DNA from: Limnephilus marmoratus
Taxonomy: Eukaryota; Arthropoda; Insecta; Trichoptera; Limnephilidae
Reading direction: 5' to 3'
NCBI GenBank assembly: GCA_917880885.1
Contig: OU862916.1
Location: 54,782,831 to 54,846,830, forward strand
Length of the DNA stretch: 64,000 bases
Below the pieces are notes generated by a model. That model made no database searches. It was given only the letters and a program-made list of their open reading frames with translations, and was not told the origin of the DNA. The first letter of the stretch is position 1. The number at the start of each line of letters is the position of its first letter. Below, piece after piece: positions 45,323 through 57,589 of this stretch. The position numbers were made by a program, and so were the translations under genes.

Positions 45323-45759
45323 AAAAAAAGTAAAAAAATAACCGCCTTCAAAAGAAACATAAAAATATGGATTATGGACATGGGAAGGAAGAATATAGAT
45401 GCAATTTTGCAACCAGCAAAGAATAACGCTTGTTTTGTACTTTCTTTTAGATTTAACTTCATAATTTTCCTCGGTAATATTCTAACATGGGTATTTACTT
45501 ATAATTCAAATAAAAAAAATTGTACAATGTGTCCTTAGAACGGGGTACCCAGTAAGGACACATTTTCCTCTAAAAAACTGTAAAACAAAGAAAAATGAAT
45601 AAATAAAAAATAAATAAATAATTTAGAATCACTTGAAATAAAGAAAGCCGTTAAAACAAAAACCCAAATCCTTAATAATCAGCTAAATGTGTCCAACTGC
45701 CCGATATTAGGGATATTCCCCATAAATAGTAAAAACCCTTAATTTTATTTATCCCTTAA

Positions 45760-45886
45760 GGGGTCGTCCATTAATCACGTGAGGCTCGAAAGGGGGGGGG
45801 GGGGGGTAATCTAAAACCTCACCACATATCACCAGGGGGGGGTTAAAAATCTGCTAAAAAACATCACGTGATTAATGGACGACCCC
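45760..45886. mobile_element. PIF/Harbinger-type MITE, 127 bp
   Basis: Same ends as the MITEs in the 3.25-kb palindrome (GGGGTCGTCCATTAATCACG), flanked by TAA on both sides. The interior is shortened relative to those copies. Confidence 0.9.
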
Positions 45887-46024
45887 TAATCACCTGTTCA
45901 AATGACGATTTGTCCCTGAATATATAATATGGTAATTCATTAAATATCACCCGTCTCTTTCACTGTTCCTTTGTATTATGTTTTATCTCTTTTTTTATCT
46001 ATATAAGCTCACACTATGTGTATT

Positions 46025-46110
46025 TTTGATCAGTTTAATTTTATATCCTGAAGATGCTTGAGTAAAGCGAAACTGGTCGGTATTTTAAAAATTAAATAAA
46101 TCGTGGTTAC
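46025..46110 (+). ncRNA. Hammerhead-like motif of Penelope-like remnant 2
   Basis: CTGAAGA at 46048, GCTT/AAGC stem, GAAAC at 46069-46073, then TGGTCGG. Flanking TTTAATTTT and AAAATTAAA can pair as helix I. Helix III is ACTG/CGGT with a two-base loop. It is closely similar to the motif at 20866. Confidence 0.55.
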
Positions 46111-46119
46111 AAACTAAGT

Positions 46120-46530
46120 TATTGTTTTATTTCATTCAGAAATAAATAGAATCACCAAAATCGAGGTTTTGTATTTCCCATTTTTCTACCCCAAAACTGC
46201 ACCGATTTTAAGATTTTTTTACCAACTGTGTAAGAAGAAAATACTCTTATGTCTGAACGTTTTGCTTTTTTTTCTATTGATGGCGTTCAAACCAGACAAT
46301 TTTAACGATTTTTGGAGGATCCTAGCTCCTATAAGAAGTATCTTATGAAAAAAAGCAAATCGTACCGACATGCTAGTGGTCGATATCTCTATATTGCATT
46401 AAAAAAATATATATTTGCAGTAGTGTCAAAATCCAGAGAGGGGGAACGCGTTTGTATGGACAAAACGCCGCCCGGTCTCTTCCTGCACATCTCAAATGTC
46501 CCCATTTATATAAAATCGCCATAAGTTTAT
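46120..46530. repeat. Dispersed repeat shared with 59365-59745
   Basis: Shared words include TATAAGAAGTA, GCTAGTGGTCGATATCT and GTCAAAATCCAGAGAG. Similarity runs over about 370 bp. No coding content. Confidence 0.7.
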
Positions 46531-47053
46531 TGTCTCTCCTATAAAGTGGTCAAACATGATATACGCACTGATATTATGAATAATTTGAATCTAATACTTG
46601 CTAAAGATGTGTGCTATTGGTTGTGATTTAACAACTTCCAATTCTTTGAAAACACCCTTGATGATAAATGATAAGACTGACAGAATAAAGCGGGGTATCA
46701 AGATTTACAATAAGATCTTCAAGCAAGTGATTTGAATAAACCGATGGATGGAGAAAATAGCTTTATTTCTTGGTAGCAGGATATGTACGGCCGTAAACTT
46801 AGCCGAGTATTTTAGGAGTTTAATTCACAAAATCGAAAATGCCCAGATATCGATTTAGAGATCTTCAATTTAACTTTATTTACAGAAAAACAAGATTTGA
46901 TTGAGTAACTTATATTTTGTACTTTTTGTTCTTAAACCTTCCTTAAAGACGTGTTGGCGTGGGTAGATATCGTATTTAGTCCCTTTTTAAAGAAACCAGA
47001 TACTCTGATTATTTCTTCTAACACAGCAAACTTATTTTGTGGCACCATTTTGA

Positions 47054-47207
47054 TTTAAATTAATAAATTACTTTGTTTTTACCACTTTTATTGTTTACAA
47101 AACCAACATGTCAATAAAAAACCCTGAAGAAGTGAGCATTGCTCACGAAACATGTTGGTTTTGTAAACAATAAAAGTGGTAAAAACAAAGTAATTTATTA
47201 ATTTAAA
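47054..47207. ncRNA. Perfect 58-bp inverted repeat with hammerhead-like loop
   Basis: Arms 47054-47111 and 47150-47207 are exact reverse complements. The 38-base loop begins with C (making GUC with the arm end), then an A-rich spacer, CTGAAGA (47124-47130), a 6-bp stem GTGAGC/GCTCAC, and GAA before the right arm. Thus the arm is placed as helix III of a type III hammerhead with a GUC cut site. Helix I is absent, and one extra base follows CUGANGA, so activity is uncertain. Confidence 0.6.
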
Positions 47208-49470
47208 ACTCTGATTATATTATGTAGGTAGTTGGTATTAATTTCTTAAAACCCTAATCGACACCCCGGTCAATCGTGACTTCACAGTTCGTTCGGCATC
47301 GTCGACAATTAAATTTATGACCCACCTTTGAAGATACAAAAAGCGACGGAAAATAATGTCCGTTGAAATATTTTTGACGCAATTGGAACAGTTAAAAGAT
47401 ACCTTGATTTAATTTAATTTTTATTGGAATGATTCTTGCGCAGTCTGAAAGTAATAAAAAAGAACTACCGAGGATGTCTTACATAATATAGGACTATCGA
47501 TAAAACTAAATAAAATAAAAGTCAATTATAATATTATATTCAATTAAGAATGTAAAACCGTTTCAAAAATGCAGTTCCTACAATCAGTGGCGTAGCTAGC
47601 AGGGGTGGCACCAGGGGGCGGATAACGTGATGTCACCCCCCCCCTCCCCCAAATTTCGACTTCATAAAAAACATTACTACCTATTATATTTTATTATGTG
47701 TACAAAATTGGTTGAAAATATAAATAACAGACAGTGTAAAATATTTCAGACAATAATGTAAAATTCAGAATTAGACCACTAACAATAACACTCCTTATGT
47801 AGATGGCGATAAGGTTTACATTTCCGTTTAAGGGCCCGCAACCCGGATTTGTACCGATTTATTACATATTTCCCTTAATCACGGTAAGTTTTAAAGCTCC
47901 TAAAAAAAAATGTTATTCTTGAAGTTAATATCTAGCTTTGCCCGCGCCGAAACGCAAATTATATAAAATTCCCTCGATAGAAAAAAAAGCAAAGTACGCT
48001 CCAAAAATTATCATTAACACGTTTGTTTCAGTTATTTTACAAGTTATATGTATGAAAAAATTCACAGTGTTTCTTTAAATGCTGTTTAAGATAATGCCCG
48101 CGAGATTTTTGCTCTATTTTAAACGAGTCGTGTTTTATTAAACATTTTCGCCATCGATTTTATCGCTGTAAATGTTAGCGCTCTCCTCTAACATTCGTAA
48201 TTTCGTATCTCTCCATCTTCTTCTTTTCGGGCACGGTTGCAGAGCCTTAACACCAGCCACCCGTTTTGATTTTTTCACAAAAAAACCTCGACAAAAACAT
48301 ATTTTATTTTACTTTGCAAAGCTCAGGCACAAATATTTAAATGTTTTACGATTATTTTCTAAAGAATTTCATTTTCCACATTACGCAATAAAACCATAAC
48401 CGATAAGGGATTCGTAATTGGAGATTTTGATCTTTAAAGCAGTTTTTATATGTTTGGTGCTATATTTTTTTCTAGACTTTTAAAAACGCTAATTAAAAAA
48501 TACTCGATTATTTCAGGCAAATATGTTTCTACTCGAAGTATTTAATTAAGGCATCTAAAATAGTTCAAAGCGATCTAATTTTTAAACCAAAATCATCTGC
48601 TCCTGCATTGGTTAGTAGTGCATCACTTCAAACAGTTGCATGCATCGCTGAGTACAGTTATTTTTATTTTTATGTTCCATACAAGAGGCGCAGAGAATAT
48701 TTTAATTTCCTCAGGGCCTCTTCATCTTTGGGGATGCCAGGGTCTTTCGATTGTAACGCTGGTAAGTTAGAGAGGCATGTTCTATACATGGCGATATAGT
48801 GTATAGACTCTATACTCCCATACGCCATGTACCGCCATGCAAAAACTTTATTTTAGGTTTGTGTCGCTTTTGTACCACAAAACAGTCGTATACCATCGCT
48901 GTTCTGTGTCCACATCGCAATACTCTCGTGCTGAAACAGGTAAGAATAAAAAACGCACATCGAAAACCGGAACCGCCCACACACCCACAACAGTCGCACT
49001 GCGTTCACCGAAATGCATTTATTCTGTTACTGCAGAAAACATATGCACGCCTGAAGTCATAAACATTGAGGTACATAACATTTTTTTATATATTATGTAC
49101 CGCAATGACTATAAAAGGCTTCAACTTCAAATGATCGATAAATGGAAGAAATCAACCGAACATCGAAGCTCAACCGTTATTCACAATATACGGGGATTAA
49201 ATTAATTTATATATTGTTCAAAGTTCCAATGGAAGTCTAAAGTTTCAATGTATGGGACTATTATCGGCCTACCGCTGAGAGATCCCTTGAAACTTCTCAT
49301 TCTGTTACATGCATACGTGGTTCATTACAAAAGGGGAGAAGAAGTCATAATATCGTGGGGTAATTAATACAACTAGGTAACTATGAAATCAGCTTTATTT
49401 GGAAATTGAATTATAAGCTTTGCTTATAAGATGATAAATCGGTTGTTGTATATTTATACTGATACGTATG
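47208..49470. other. Non-coding stretch with repeat fragments
   Basis: A hAT-like left end (CAGTGGCGTAGCTAGCAGGG) starts at about 47589 without a visible right end. A piece of repeat family R1 lies at about 48690-48750. Otherwise AT-rich; no gene recognised. Confidence 0.45.
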
Positions 49471-49475
49471 ATTAA

Positions 49476-49645
49476 AGGTGAACGTCCACCGGTCCGCACC
49501 GGCCGCAACGCATGCACGGCACGCATTCTCCCAGCCAATAATCAATCGATTCAGACTTTCGTACGTCCTGAATCGATTGATTATTGGCTGGGAGAATGCG
49601 TGCCGTGCGTGAGTTGCGGCCGGTGCGGACCTGTGGACGTTCACC
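49476..49645. mobile_element. TTAA-type MITE hairpin, 170 bp
   Basis: GGTGAACGTCCAC near the left end and GTGGACGTTCACC at the right end continue as complementary arms of about 80 bp, including GCACGCATTCTCCCAGCCAA. TTAA lies at both ends (49472-49475 and 49646-49649), as for piggyBac-type elements. The loop is only about 18 bases. Confidence 0.85.
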
Positions 49646-49989
49646 TTAAATCGTATATTTGTGTGTTGGGTACCGTAATATTTGAATTTTGGAAATAAGA
49701 AAATGGCTAATTATATTTTTTACAAAAATGGAATGACTTGCCTAGTTGTTACATACAAAAATGCAACTAGCATGTAGCATTAAAATTTTAGCAAGTCAGT
49801 TGCCTAATCGAAACATGGAAAAACCCTTGCGGTAACTAGAGTTTCCTATTTATAGAATTAAACGTTTTTGGATTCACCACAAAAAGATATTCAAATAATT
49901 TTTTTTTCATTGTTATCAAGTTTAATTTGTAGAACTCCATTTTTATTTTTATTTTTTTATTATATGATCAATAATATTATAATTAAATT

Positions 49990-50115
49990 AATAAAAACAG
50001 TTTATTTTTAAACAAGTTCTGCTGTGTAATTATTATTACGCATGACAGCTGTTTCGCCTTCTGAAGGCATTATTATCAAACTGCCTTTGATACAGACAGT
50101 TTGATAATGCCTTCT
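49990..50115 (-). repeat. Element with decayed hammerhead-like motif
   Basis: The minus strand reads GCCTTCAGAAGGCGAAACAG, a stem followed by GAAAC. The TTGATAA in front is a poor match to CUGANGA. CAAACTGCCTTTGATACAGA and nearby GACAGTTTGATAATGCC form short inverted repeats. Similar to 14664-14985. Confidence 0.4.
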
Positions 50116-50879
50116 TCCTTATATTTATATTGGGGGATCAGTAGGATTTATAGGTTCAATTAGGAGTTCCACAGAGCCGAACCCTCTGATATGAAAATAT
50201 CTGGAGTCGGTGAATTTTTTTCCCATTTGGTCTCTGGTAGGTTGACATGTTGTTCTTGTATTGTTTTGTATTTATAATACTTATATAGTGCAATTGCATA
50301 GCGTGGATTGACTAGATTAACTAGATGATCATTTGGGAAGTATGTGAAAGGGTTTAGTTTTTCCTGTGGGGAAAATTTAACCCGGACATTTAAATCTGGT
50401 ATATAATAAAAAATAAAAAAAAACAAATAACTTGATGATTGCAATGATAGATAGTTGAAAGTTCAGTTGTAATCTTTCTCTCTGATACAAGTGTCGTTTG
50501 TAAGAAAAGGGAAGAAGTTACAATCGATCTATCAACATTATTTAGTAAATAAATTTGACATAAGTTACAAAATACGTGGGTAGGTACCGTCTGGGCAGCA
50601 AGGCAACCGCTCGGGGTCGTCCCAATTTCGAAATTTAAATGCACAACAGCCACAAAAATTATGTAAAAATAAGCAAAATCCTCGACAACAGCAATAATAA
50701 TTTACAGAGCTTTAGTGATTTAATAAAGTGGTTTGTTTCGAATGTGGGCAATGAAAACACAGGCCCGCTATACACCTTCAAGGTTCCATGACAACTGACC
50801 CCCGGTATTTTTATATACAATATGCAGTCGGTTTAGGGAAAATACGGTGTACCTACCTACACAAAACATAAAAAATCCG
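50116..50879. other. AT-rich sequence, no gene
   Basis: Open frames on the minus strand (50160-50653) have no recognised homology and biased composition. Nothing else is seen. Confidence 0.4.
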
Positions 50880-50955
50880 CTGCTCATTTGTACCAAGCGT
50901 GACATTTTGAAGACCCCCCCCCCCGAACAGGTCACGTAGTATGGGTACGTTCCCT
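50880..50955. mobile_element. Right-end fragment of the TACGTTCCC MITE
   Basis: CGCTGCTCATTTGTACC and then a C run and GTCACGTAGTATGGGTACGT match the right half of the MITE at 11614-11785. The left half is lost. Confidence 0.75.
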
Positions 50956-51170
50956 TACTATCATAGTTAGAAATATGTTCTAATCGATGTTAGAAAGGAA
51001 AAACATCACGCTTTATATTCCAATCTAAAAAATAGCCACCAAAGAAGTAAAATACACTCCCGTGTTTTGAACGGTAGAAGTCACTTAGCAGTGATCTACT
51101 GATTTGACTTGGAAACGGGAAGTATCATTTTTTTATTTCTTGGGCACTGACTATGTAACAATTTCTAGAC

Positions 51171-51353
51171 ATTTTTGTTTTGAAGAGTTTTAATTTTCAA
51201 TGTACATTTGTTACTTTAATTTTAAATTTTTTGCGACCGGTTTCGACACATCCGTATCATTTAACGAGCATACTTAAAACTTTAAGTTTGCTAAAAAATT
51301 TAAATTAAAGTAACAAATGTACATTGAAAATTAAAACTCTTCAAAACAAAAAT
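51171..51353. repeat. Inverted repeat, about 60-bp arms, hammerhead-like loop
   Basis: ATTTTTGTTTTGAAGAGTTT at 51171 is matched inverted at the right end (51334-51353). The loop reads, on the minus strand, TGATACGGATGTGTCGAAAC followed by CGGTCGC, a decayed version of the core motif. The layout repeats that at 47054-47207. Confidence 0.65.
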
Positions 51354-52363
51354 GGGAAGTATCATGTTTAAAAAACAGTTTTCATTATAATATTATGTCG
51401 TGTAGGTACCCACACGGGCTCCGTCAGGTCTGAGTGTCGTGGACTTGATTGATGTGTTTGAAGGACCTTATCAAAATTATTATTATCAATATTACATATA
51501 ATGTTTCACAGCTGTTGCGTATGTAGTATTGAGTACCTACCTCATTACAAGATGCACTACAAATATACCACACAAAAACGTTAATAGTCCCGCAACCCCA
51601 CAAAATATATTTGTCCTAACTCTTTTTTTTCTTGTATTACCTACTACTACAAAGTTTTGAGGTGGTGAGGTTTTTGGATACATTGGCCGTACAAGATGTT
51701 AGCTCATTTTTGTCTCTTTTACGTCTCATCTCGTTTGAGGCGGGACACCTCATTGCAGTATTTGAGTACCTCATACAAACTCATTCTGAAACCGTGTCTT
51801 GCCAACACTAGTTGCATGGGGGCATGAATTTAAAAAGTGGCATCTACATCACTCTAAAAATGTGCGTTAATAAAGTTTAGTGGTGTGACAAAATAATGAA
51901 TAACCCTTTTAATATTTTTGAAACTGACAATTCGTGGTGGAATTCCATTATACCTAATAAGATAATGAAAGCAATATGAAACTTAATTCCACTTAAATTT
52001 AATGTCAGCCTGTTAAAGCCATCTTAAATGTTCATACTCCATTGTAAAATATGTGTCCCTTTATAAATCAATCTATCAATCAAAAATTCCATATCATCAT
52101 AAATATTATATATATACAATAGATATGACAACAATAAAATTAGGTTGCTAATAATTCATATTACTTGTAAGGTATTCCCCCAAACAATATCAAAGTAAGC
52201 TACAAAACCGATGTAATTAAGCCTACTGGGAATAACGAAAATAATTAGAAATTCGACATTCAAAGACGACTTAGTAACAAATGTAAGAAAACACATATAA
52301 TTTAATAAAATCCGCGTAAACCACCCCCCTCCTCCAAATGTTATGTATATAAATCGTAGATTA

Positions 52364-52430
52364 AGAATAATTTGTACCAGTCCGAAGACAGCTTTAACAG
52401 GCTGAAACCGGTTGCGGTCAAATAATTTAA
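52364..52430 (+). ncRNA. Hammerhead-like motif, type I layout
   Basis: Helix I AATAATTTG/CAAATAATT (8 of 9 paired), CCGAAGA (52382-52388; one change from CUGANGA), stem AGC/GCT, GAAA, helix III ACCG/CGGT with loop GTTG, and GTC at the cut position. The T-to-C change in the core would be expected to harm activity. Part of the upstream sequence (52180-52300) may be from the same retroelement. Confidence 0.5.
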
Positions 52431-53160
52431 ATTTTACGGGAAGGGAGGGAGGACGGAATACAATATACATATAGCCCATTTTAGCACACATTCATTGCTT
52501 CATCCAAATTCACACATACTTCTGTTATGCAGACTCTTGCCATGCGATCCACACAGTTTGACTTATTTGATATTTTCAAATGCGTCAGTGACTTCGACTT
52601 GTTGGCGCGTCATATATTCCTGATTTCTCTCTCTCTGTACATCTGCTCCAATAAAACAAACTTTTATCAGCAATAATTAATATTGATTAACTATTGAATG
52701 AAATAAAAGATATGGCTCGCATAATAATAAATCAGGTGGATGCGTCGTGATAACATTGTGGTAAATCAAATAAACCACTACAATGCAAATGCCTGTGCAA
52801 ATAAATGAAAGAAGTACCCGATATGGGTATCAATATACCTAATATGGGTGTTTGCAGGTGCCTAGTACATGGTGTGGGATTATCTTATCGGACGGTGCCG
52901 ATCGGGAAACGGCCATCTGCTGTTGTTGATAGTGAATGGTGAATACTGAATAGTATATTATGGATGGTGTTGTGGTGGAAGTATTGAAGTAGGTATATTG
53001 TGCATGGTGGTGTACAGTGTGCAGGGTCTAACCAGCGCCAGTGTTGCGTTTTATTTCGGCGGGCGTTAAACGAAAATCAATGTTCCTCCCCCAACAAGTA
53101 GCATGTAGTCCTACCTAGGCAGGGGTTCTCAACAGTGTTGTGGTCGGGGATAATGTGAGA
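52431..53160. other. Non-coding, no repeat assigned
   Basis: AT-rich with a run of TGGTG/GAATGG words near 52930-53020. No gene seen. Confidence 0.4.
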
Positions 53161-53164
53161 TCAG

Positions 53165-53560
53165 GACTCAATTTTTGAATAGGCAATATCTCTGCCATAA
53201 GTCACCCCAAGTGGTTCGCTATGTTTGGTTACTTAGCAAGGGTGCCTGGGTTCATGGGATGCGATTTGTCTAGGTCTTGGCGGCGGATGATTTTGACCAT
53301 CTACTGCATGGCGAGAGAGTGGTTGAGAGACCTTTGACTTCTCCAGCCGGACTTTCTTGACCTCTCTCGGCCTTGCATCGCAGTGGGAGGGATGGATTCG
53401 TACGTTCGTCACTTCTGAAGATATTGCCCCCGGATTCCTAAGCATCTCTTATACCTTTTTCTTTCCCAGAACTTCCTCTCCCTTTCTCTAAAAATACCCT
53501 TCACACAACATCCCCAAAGATGACATAGGCTCCGGAGAAGAACTATTCTCGTGCTTAGAA
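53165..53560 (+). repeat. Dispersed repeat family R1, copy 2
   Basis: CACCCCAAGTGGTTCGCTAT and TGCCTGGGTTCATGGGATG match copy 1 at 38795. Ends near CATCCCCAAAGATGACATAG. Confidence 0.65.
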
Positions 53561-55855
53561 TACACTTTGCAAGAGTAATAAAATAATTTTTAACCCTTTG
53601 AGTAATCATTAAAGAAAGCGGAAAAAACACGGTTTTGCTATATTAGAAATAAGTTTGTCCGAGTAATCCCGGTGTGGGATTTTTCGCACGTAATAGCCGC
53701 CAGGTTATACTGGGGGATAGTCCTTTGTATACGAACACACTAGGAGAAAAATTATTCTCGTGCTCAGAATGCGCGCACAGTTGCAGAAAACTTCTCGAAA
53801 ATTTTCAGCACTTGAAGAGAGCGCACCTGGGGCCTCGGACACCGCGTTGAGAGCCCCTGGGATTCGATATACGCTGCGTACATTCACCATTGCGCCGGAA
53901 GGAAAGTGATGCACGAGGAGAATAGCCAAAAAACGACGCCGCGCCGACGCGATCATCAGGTAATGTAATATACACGTTAAAGCGGATTATTTTCATGAAC
54001 TACAGGTATGTTTTACGTTTTTCTAAATCATCGGGTCTATTCAGAAGTTCTACGAAAAAACAGAACGGTGACAAAACAGAACATTGAAGAGAAAGGAAGA
54101 AAAACAACAAAAAAAATAAACCTTTTAAGGTTGAAATTAAAGATCACAGCCAATTTTGCCATTGGCGCCTTAGTAATGCGGTCATCACAAGTATAAATTA
54201 ACTTAAAACTAAATCCCTTTGTAGTACCTAATATCCACGGGGTCAAAACTCAAACTTGGAAACGTATTTAGTTAACGTCTTAGGGGGCATACATTAAGAG
54301 CGCTGCCGGTCGCTGCGAACATTTATGAATAGGTATTTTAAAAAATCTCTTTTATTTCACTCTCTGACAGTAGTCAGAATCGCGCTATAGATGTGTGAGT
54401 GAATGCAGGCCTTGTGTGTGTGGGCTACGCGCTTCACCCGTGTCGAATTATTATTTCTGCCGACCACGCATGTTCCAATCTGCAAATGTGTAGAGACAAG
54501 ACCGCTCGCAGGGGCGTCCTATTGTAAGCGTCATATGAATATGCTATTATAGCTACTTATCGTTGTTGCGCGCACAAAATATCCTGTGGGTATTTTAGAA
54601 TATTAGGATACATAATAAAAAAAAACCGAAAAAAAAAATTGGGGACCCATATTTTTATTTATTTTCATTAATTGTAGAGTTATTTTTGATACCATGTTTG
54701 GGTGAAAACAAGTGGGCTTAATATACATTTTTTTATTAAAACCGACAATTTTTTCTTAAATTTTGCATTCAGGATTTTTGTGCGCACTTTTTATGCACAT
54801 ATGATATTTTGTGTAGCAAACGTAGGAAAGGCAACTTGACCTTTCTCATAGGACCCATATCCCTCAGGCCTCGGGCATATTTTTTCATAAGGTCGAAATA
54901 TTTCCGCTTTGCAATAAAATCAAAATAAATGGAATATTTCTGATAGTATCCGAAAACTAAAAATTGTTTTTGAAAGGCGATGAAATACGCTTTTAAATTT
55001 TGAAATCCGAAATAAACCTTTGCTTTTCGAATATAAAAATTTTGAACGCACACATAATTTTTTTTAAAATGACTCATCTTACGTTTTTTCTAACTAAAAT
55101 TACTGATAACGAAAAAAATAAAAACACGTACATATTTATTAAACACATGTATTGTTAACATTTCCGTCACCTCACTTTTTTATTGTTTCATGTAAAAATA
55201 ATTAATAGATACAAAATTCCATAAGTTTCATAAACTTTGGTTTTATAAAGGTGTACAATTCCATTATTTTGTGGTTAACTTTTGAATTTGAATATAAAGT
55301 TTGATATTTTCTCTTTCTCTTTCGAACACCGTTTAAAACTTATTTCTCAACATAATAGTAAGGGAGACACAAGATCGATATGAGTTGTTCCCAAAGCTAA
55401 CAAATAGCCGAGGGGGGGGGGGGGGTTAAATTTGGATTTGTGACCAAAACACCCAAATAAATTGAAAATGTATTTTTTTAGCAAAAGGTAGAGAAAATAT
55501 CTTGTGCTGATAAATATGTTTTATTTTATTTATTTTTGTTTCAAATTACGAAATATTGGTCTTAAAAAAATGAATTTCGTATGATTTTGGATGCAACTTA
55601 ATTTTTTGGTAATTTTTTGACAGTTAAATAGAAATATTAAAAAAATATTTTTGCTTTACCTACTGAGTTAATATTGAAGAAAATATATATATTTTAATAT
55701 TTAATATAGATGTATAATTGTACAGTGGAGTTATATAAATTACATATGGTGTACATATGTACATAGGATACGGTTACATACTAAAATATTGTGCACTTGG
55801 GAGAAATTCGAAAAATCTAAATAAAATAGAGGTGAATATAGATTAATAATAAATA
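53561..55855. other. Non-coding stretch
   Basis: A moderately GC-rich piece at 53750-53960 and another at 54290-54560 carry open frames without recognised homology. The rest is AT-rich. Nothing else assigned. Confidence 0.4.
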
Positions 55856-55859
55856 GAAA

Positions 55860-56320
55860 GAATGAGAAAAACAGGTAATTATTTAGTTAATTATTCCTGA
55901 TGAAGTTTGAGTTTCAGTTTATTGATGTCTTTGGTTTTTTTTTATTTCAATGGGAAGGTTGTTGAAAAACTTTATTCCTAAATAGATGTAATTGTTTTGC
56001 ATTAGTTTGGTATTAAATTTTGGTATTTTGATGTTATCTTCATATCTTTTTGATTTTAGTTTAAAATTTTTTGATGATATTTATTTGTAAATTTGGGTAA
56101 TTGCATTTTTCTTGAAGATATTCTCTACTCGAGGCACCGTGAAATCTGCGAAAAGCGTTTCTGTTGGATAAGTGGAGGGTTTCTTTAGGATTACTTTAAT
56201 GATTAGTTTCTGGATTACTTTGATCGGGGTTAGAATATTGTTGTATGACCCCCCCCCCCATGCAATAATTCCATATTGAATTAATGACTGGATTAGTGCA
56301 TAGTATACTCTTTTTAGATT
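55860..56320 (-). pseudogene. CR1-like LINE ORF2 C-terminal fragment
   Basis: The minus strand from 56320 codes RVYYALIQSLIQYGIIAWGG, then IKVIQKLIIKVILKK and TETLFADFTVPRVENIF, and after a frame change FNTKLMQNNYIYLGIKFFNN and LPIEIK. This is the typical LINE C terminus, similar in layout to the fragment at 43510. A C/G run at 56250 and frameshifts break it. The catalytic domain is absent. Confidence 0.7.
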
Positions 56321-56344
56321 GTTGAGATTATTATTATTTTTTTA

Positions 56345-56420
56345 TATGAGCTCCACACAGGAGGCCCTGAGGAAAATAATTTCTCTGAGGGCCTAGGTCA
56401 TCTTTGGGGATGCTGTGTGT
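56345..56420 (+). repeat. Dispersed repeat family R1, end piece
   Basis: GAGGCCCTGAGGAAAATAAT and GTCATCTTTGGGGATGCTGT, as in the other R1 copies. Confidence 0.7.
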
Positions 56421-57295
56421 ATATTATTAAAAAAACATTTCATTGGGTAATTTTAATTTATGTGCGACAAATTTGAGTTAAAAAAATAATACGAATTCTT
56501 GCACACAAAAAGACTTTTTTTCTCATTTTAATTTTATAGTTTTATATTTTTTTTATATTTCTGTAGTATATAGGGATTTAATTTTATAATTTTATATTTT
56601 TTTATATTTCTGTAGTATATGTAGTATATTTTTTTAAATAATCACCATTAATTACAAGTAATGGTCAGAGTTGCCTCTAAAATGATTAAAAAGATGAATT
56701 TTTGAAAAATGGGATATATTTGTCAGATTATTTAGGAAACCGTGGTGAATCAAATGGTGTAAACAAAAAAAAATTTGGTCGAAAACCTCACATGGGATAT
56801 TTTGTGAATGCAACGACGATATTTTCTCAAGAGTTTTGAGAATAAATATATATATATATATATTTTTTATACGTTATTAATTTATCAAAAAAAACATTCT
56901 TGCATCTATTTATTATATACTTCATGTGGAAAATAACATAGTTACTATATTAAGCCAAATAATGTATATGCGGATATACAATTGGATATATGCATAATAA
57001 TAATTATACCATAATAAAAAGTCATACAGCTTCATATGTGCTAGAGCTACAAAACTACACTACTTGGATGTTTTTGACCACAAATGTTTAAAAAACTGGC
57101 GTAAAAGTACTAATGACGTGTAAGCCCATAGAAGGGTTCTCGAGAAACACAGAAATGCATTGATTGAAATTGCACAAACGAATTGGTTATGGCGACCCAG
57201 CTTGAAATGCTGCAAATGGGTCCAATCTTTGTGGCGTCATTTTTAGTAAAATGAGAACAAATAACTTTGTAAAAACAGCTTTATGTAATCAATAT
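56421..57295. other. AT-rich sequence with a TA microsatellite
   Basis: A (TA)n run lies near 56846-56862 and a local duplication of ATATTTCTGTAGTATAT near 56556-56622. No gene. Confidence 0.5.
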
Positions 57296-57345
57296 TATCA
57301 ACATATTTCGAAAACAGAGTATTCTCTTCGTCAGGATAAGATTAA
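57296..57345 (-). ncRNA. Hammerhead-like motif (weak)
   Basis: On the minus strand CTGACGA (57334-57328), stem GAG...CTC, then GAAATATGTT. TTATC and GATAA flank it and could pair as helix I. GAAAU instead of GAAAC and the extra GTTTTC before it weaken the match. Confidence 0.35.
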
Positions 57346-57589
57346 TATTAAAAGACAAACAAGTATAGGCATATGAGAATTATAGACAAAATATTAAAGG
57401 GAGAGGTGATTAATTACTTAAAAATATCACAAAATGCAATTATACATATAAAATGAAGTATAAAAATTATTTTTAAGTTAAATACCCTTATAGTATAGCA
57501 AAGTCATTGGAGAAGCTGTGTAGAGGATATTTTTAATGAAAGGAAGGAGAGGAATTTCTGGGTAGGTAAAAGTATGAAATGATGGTGGA

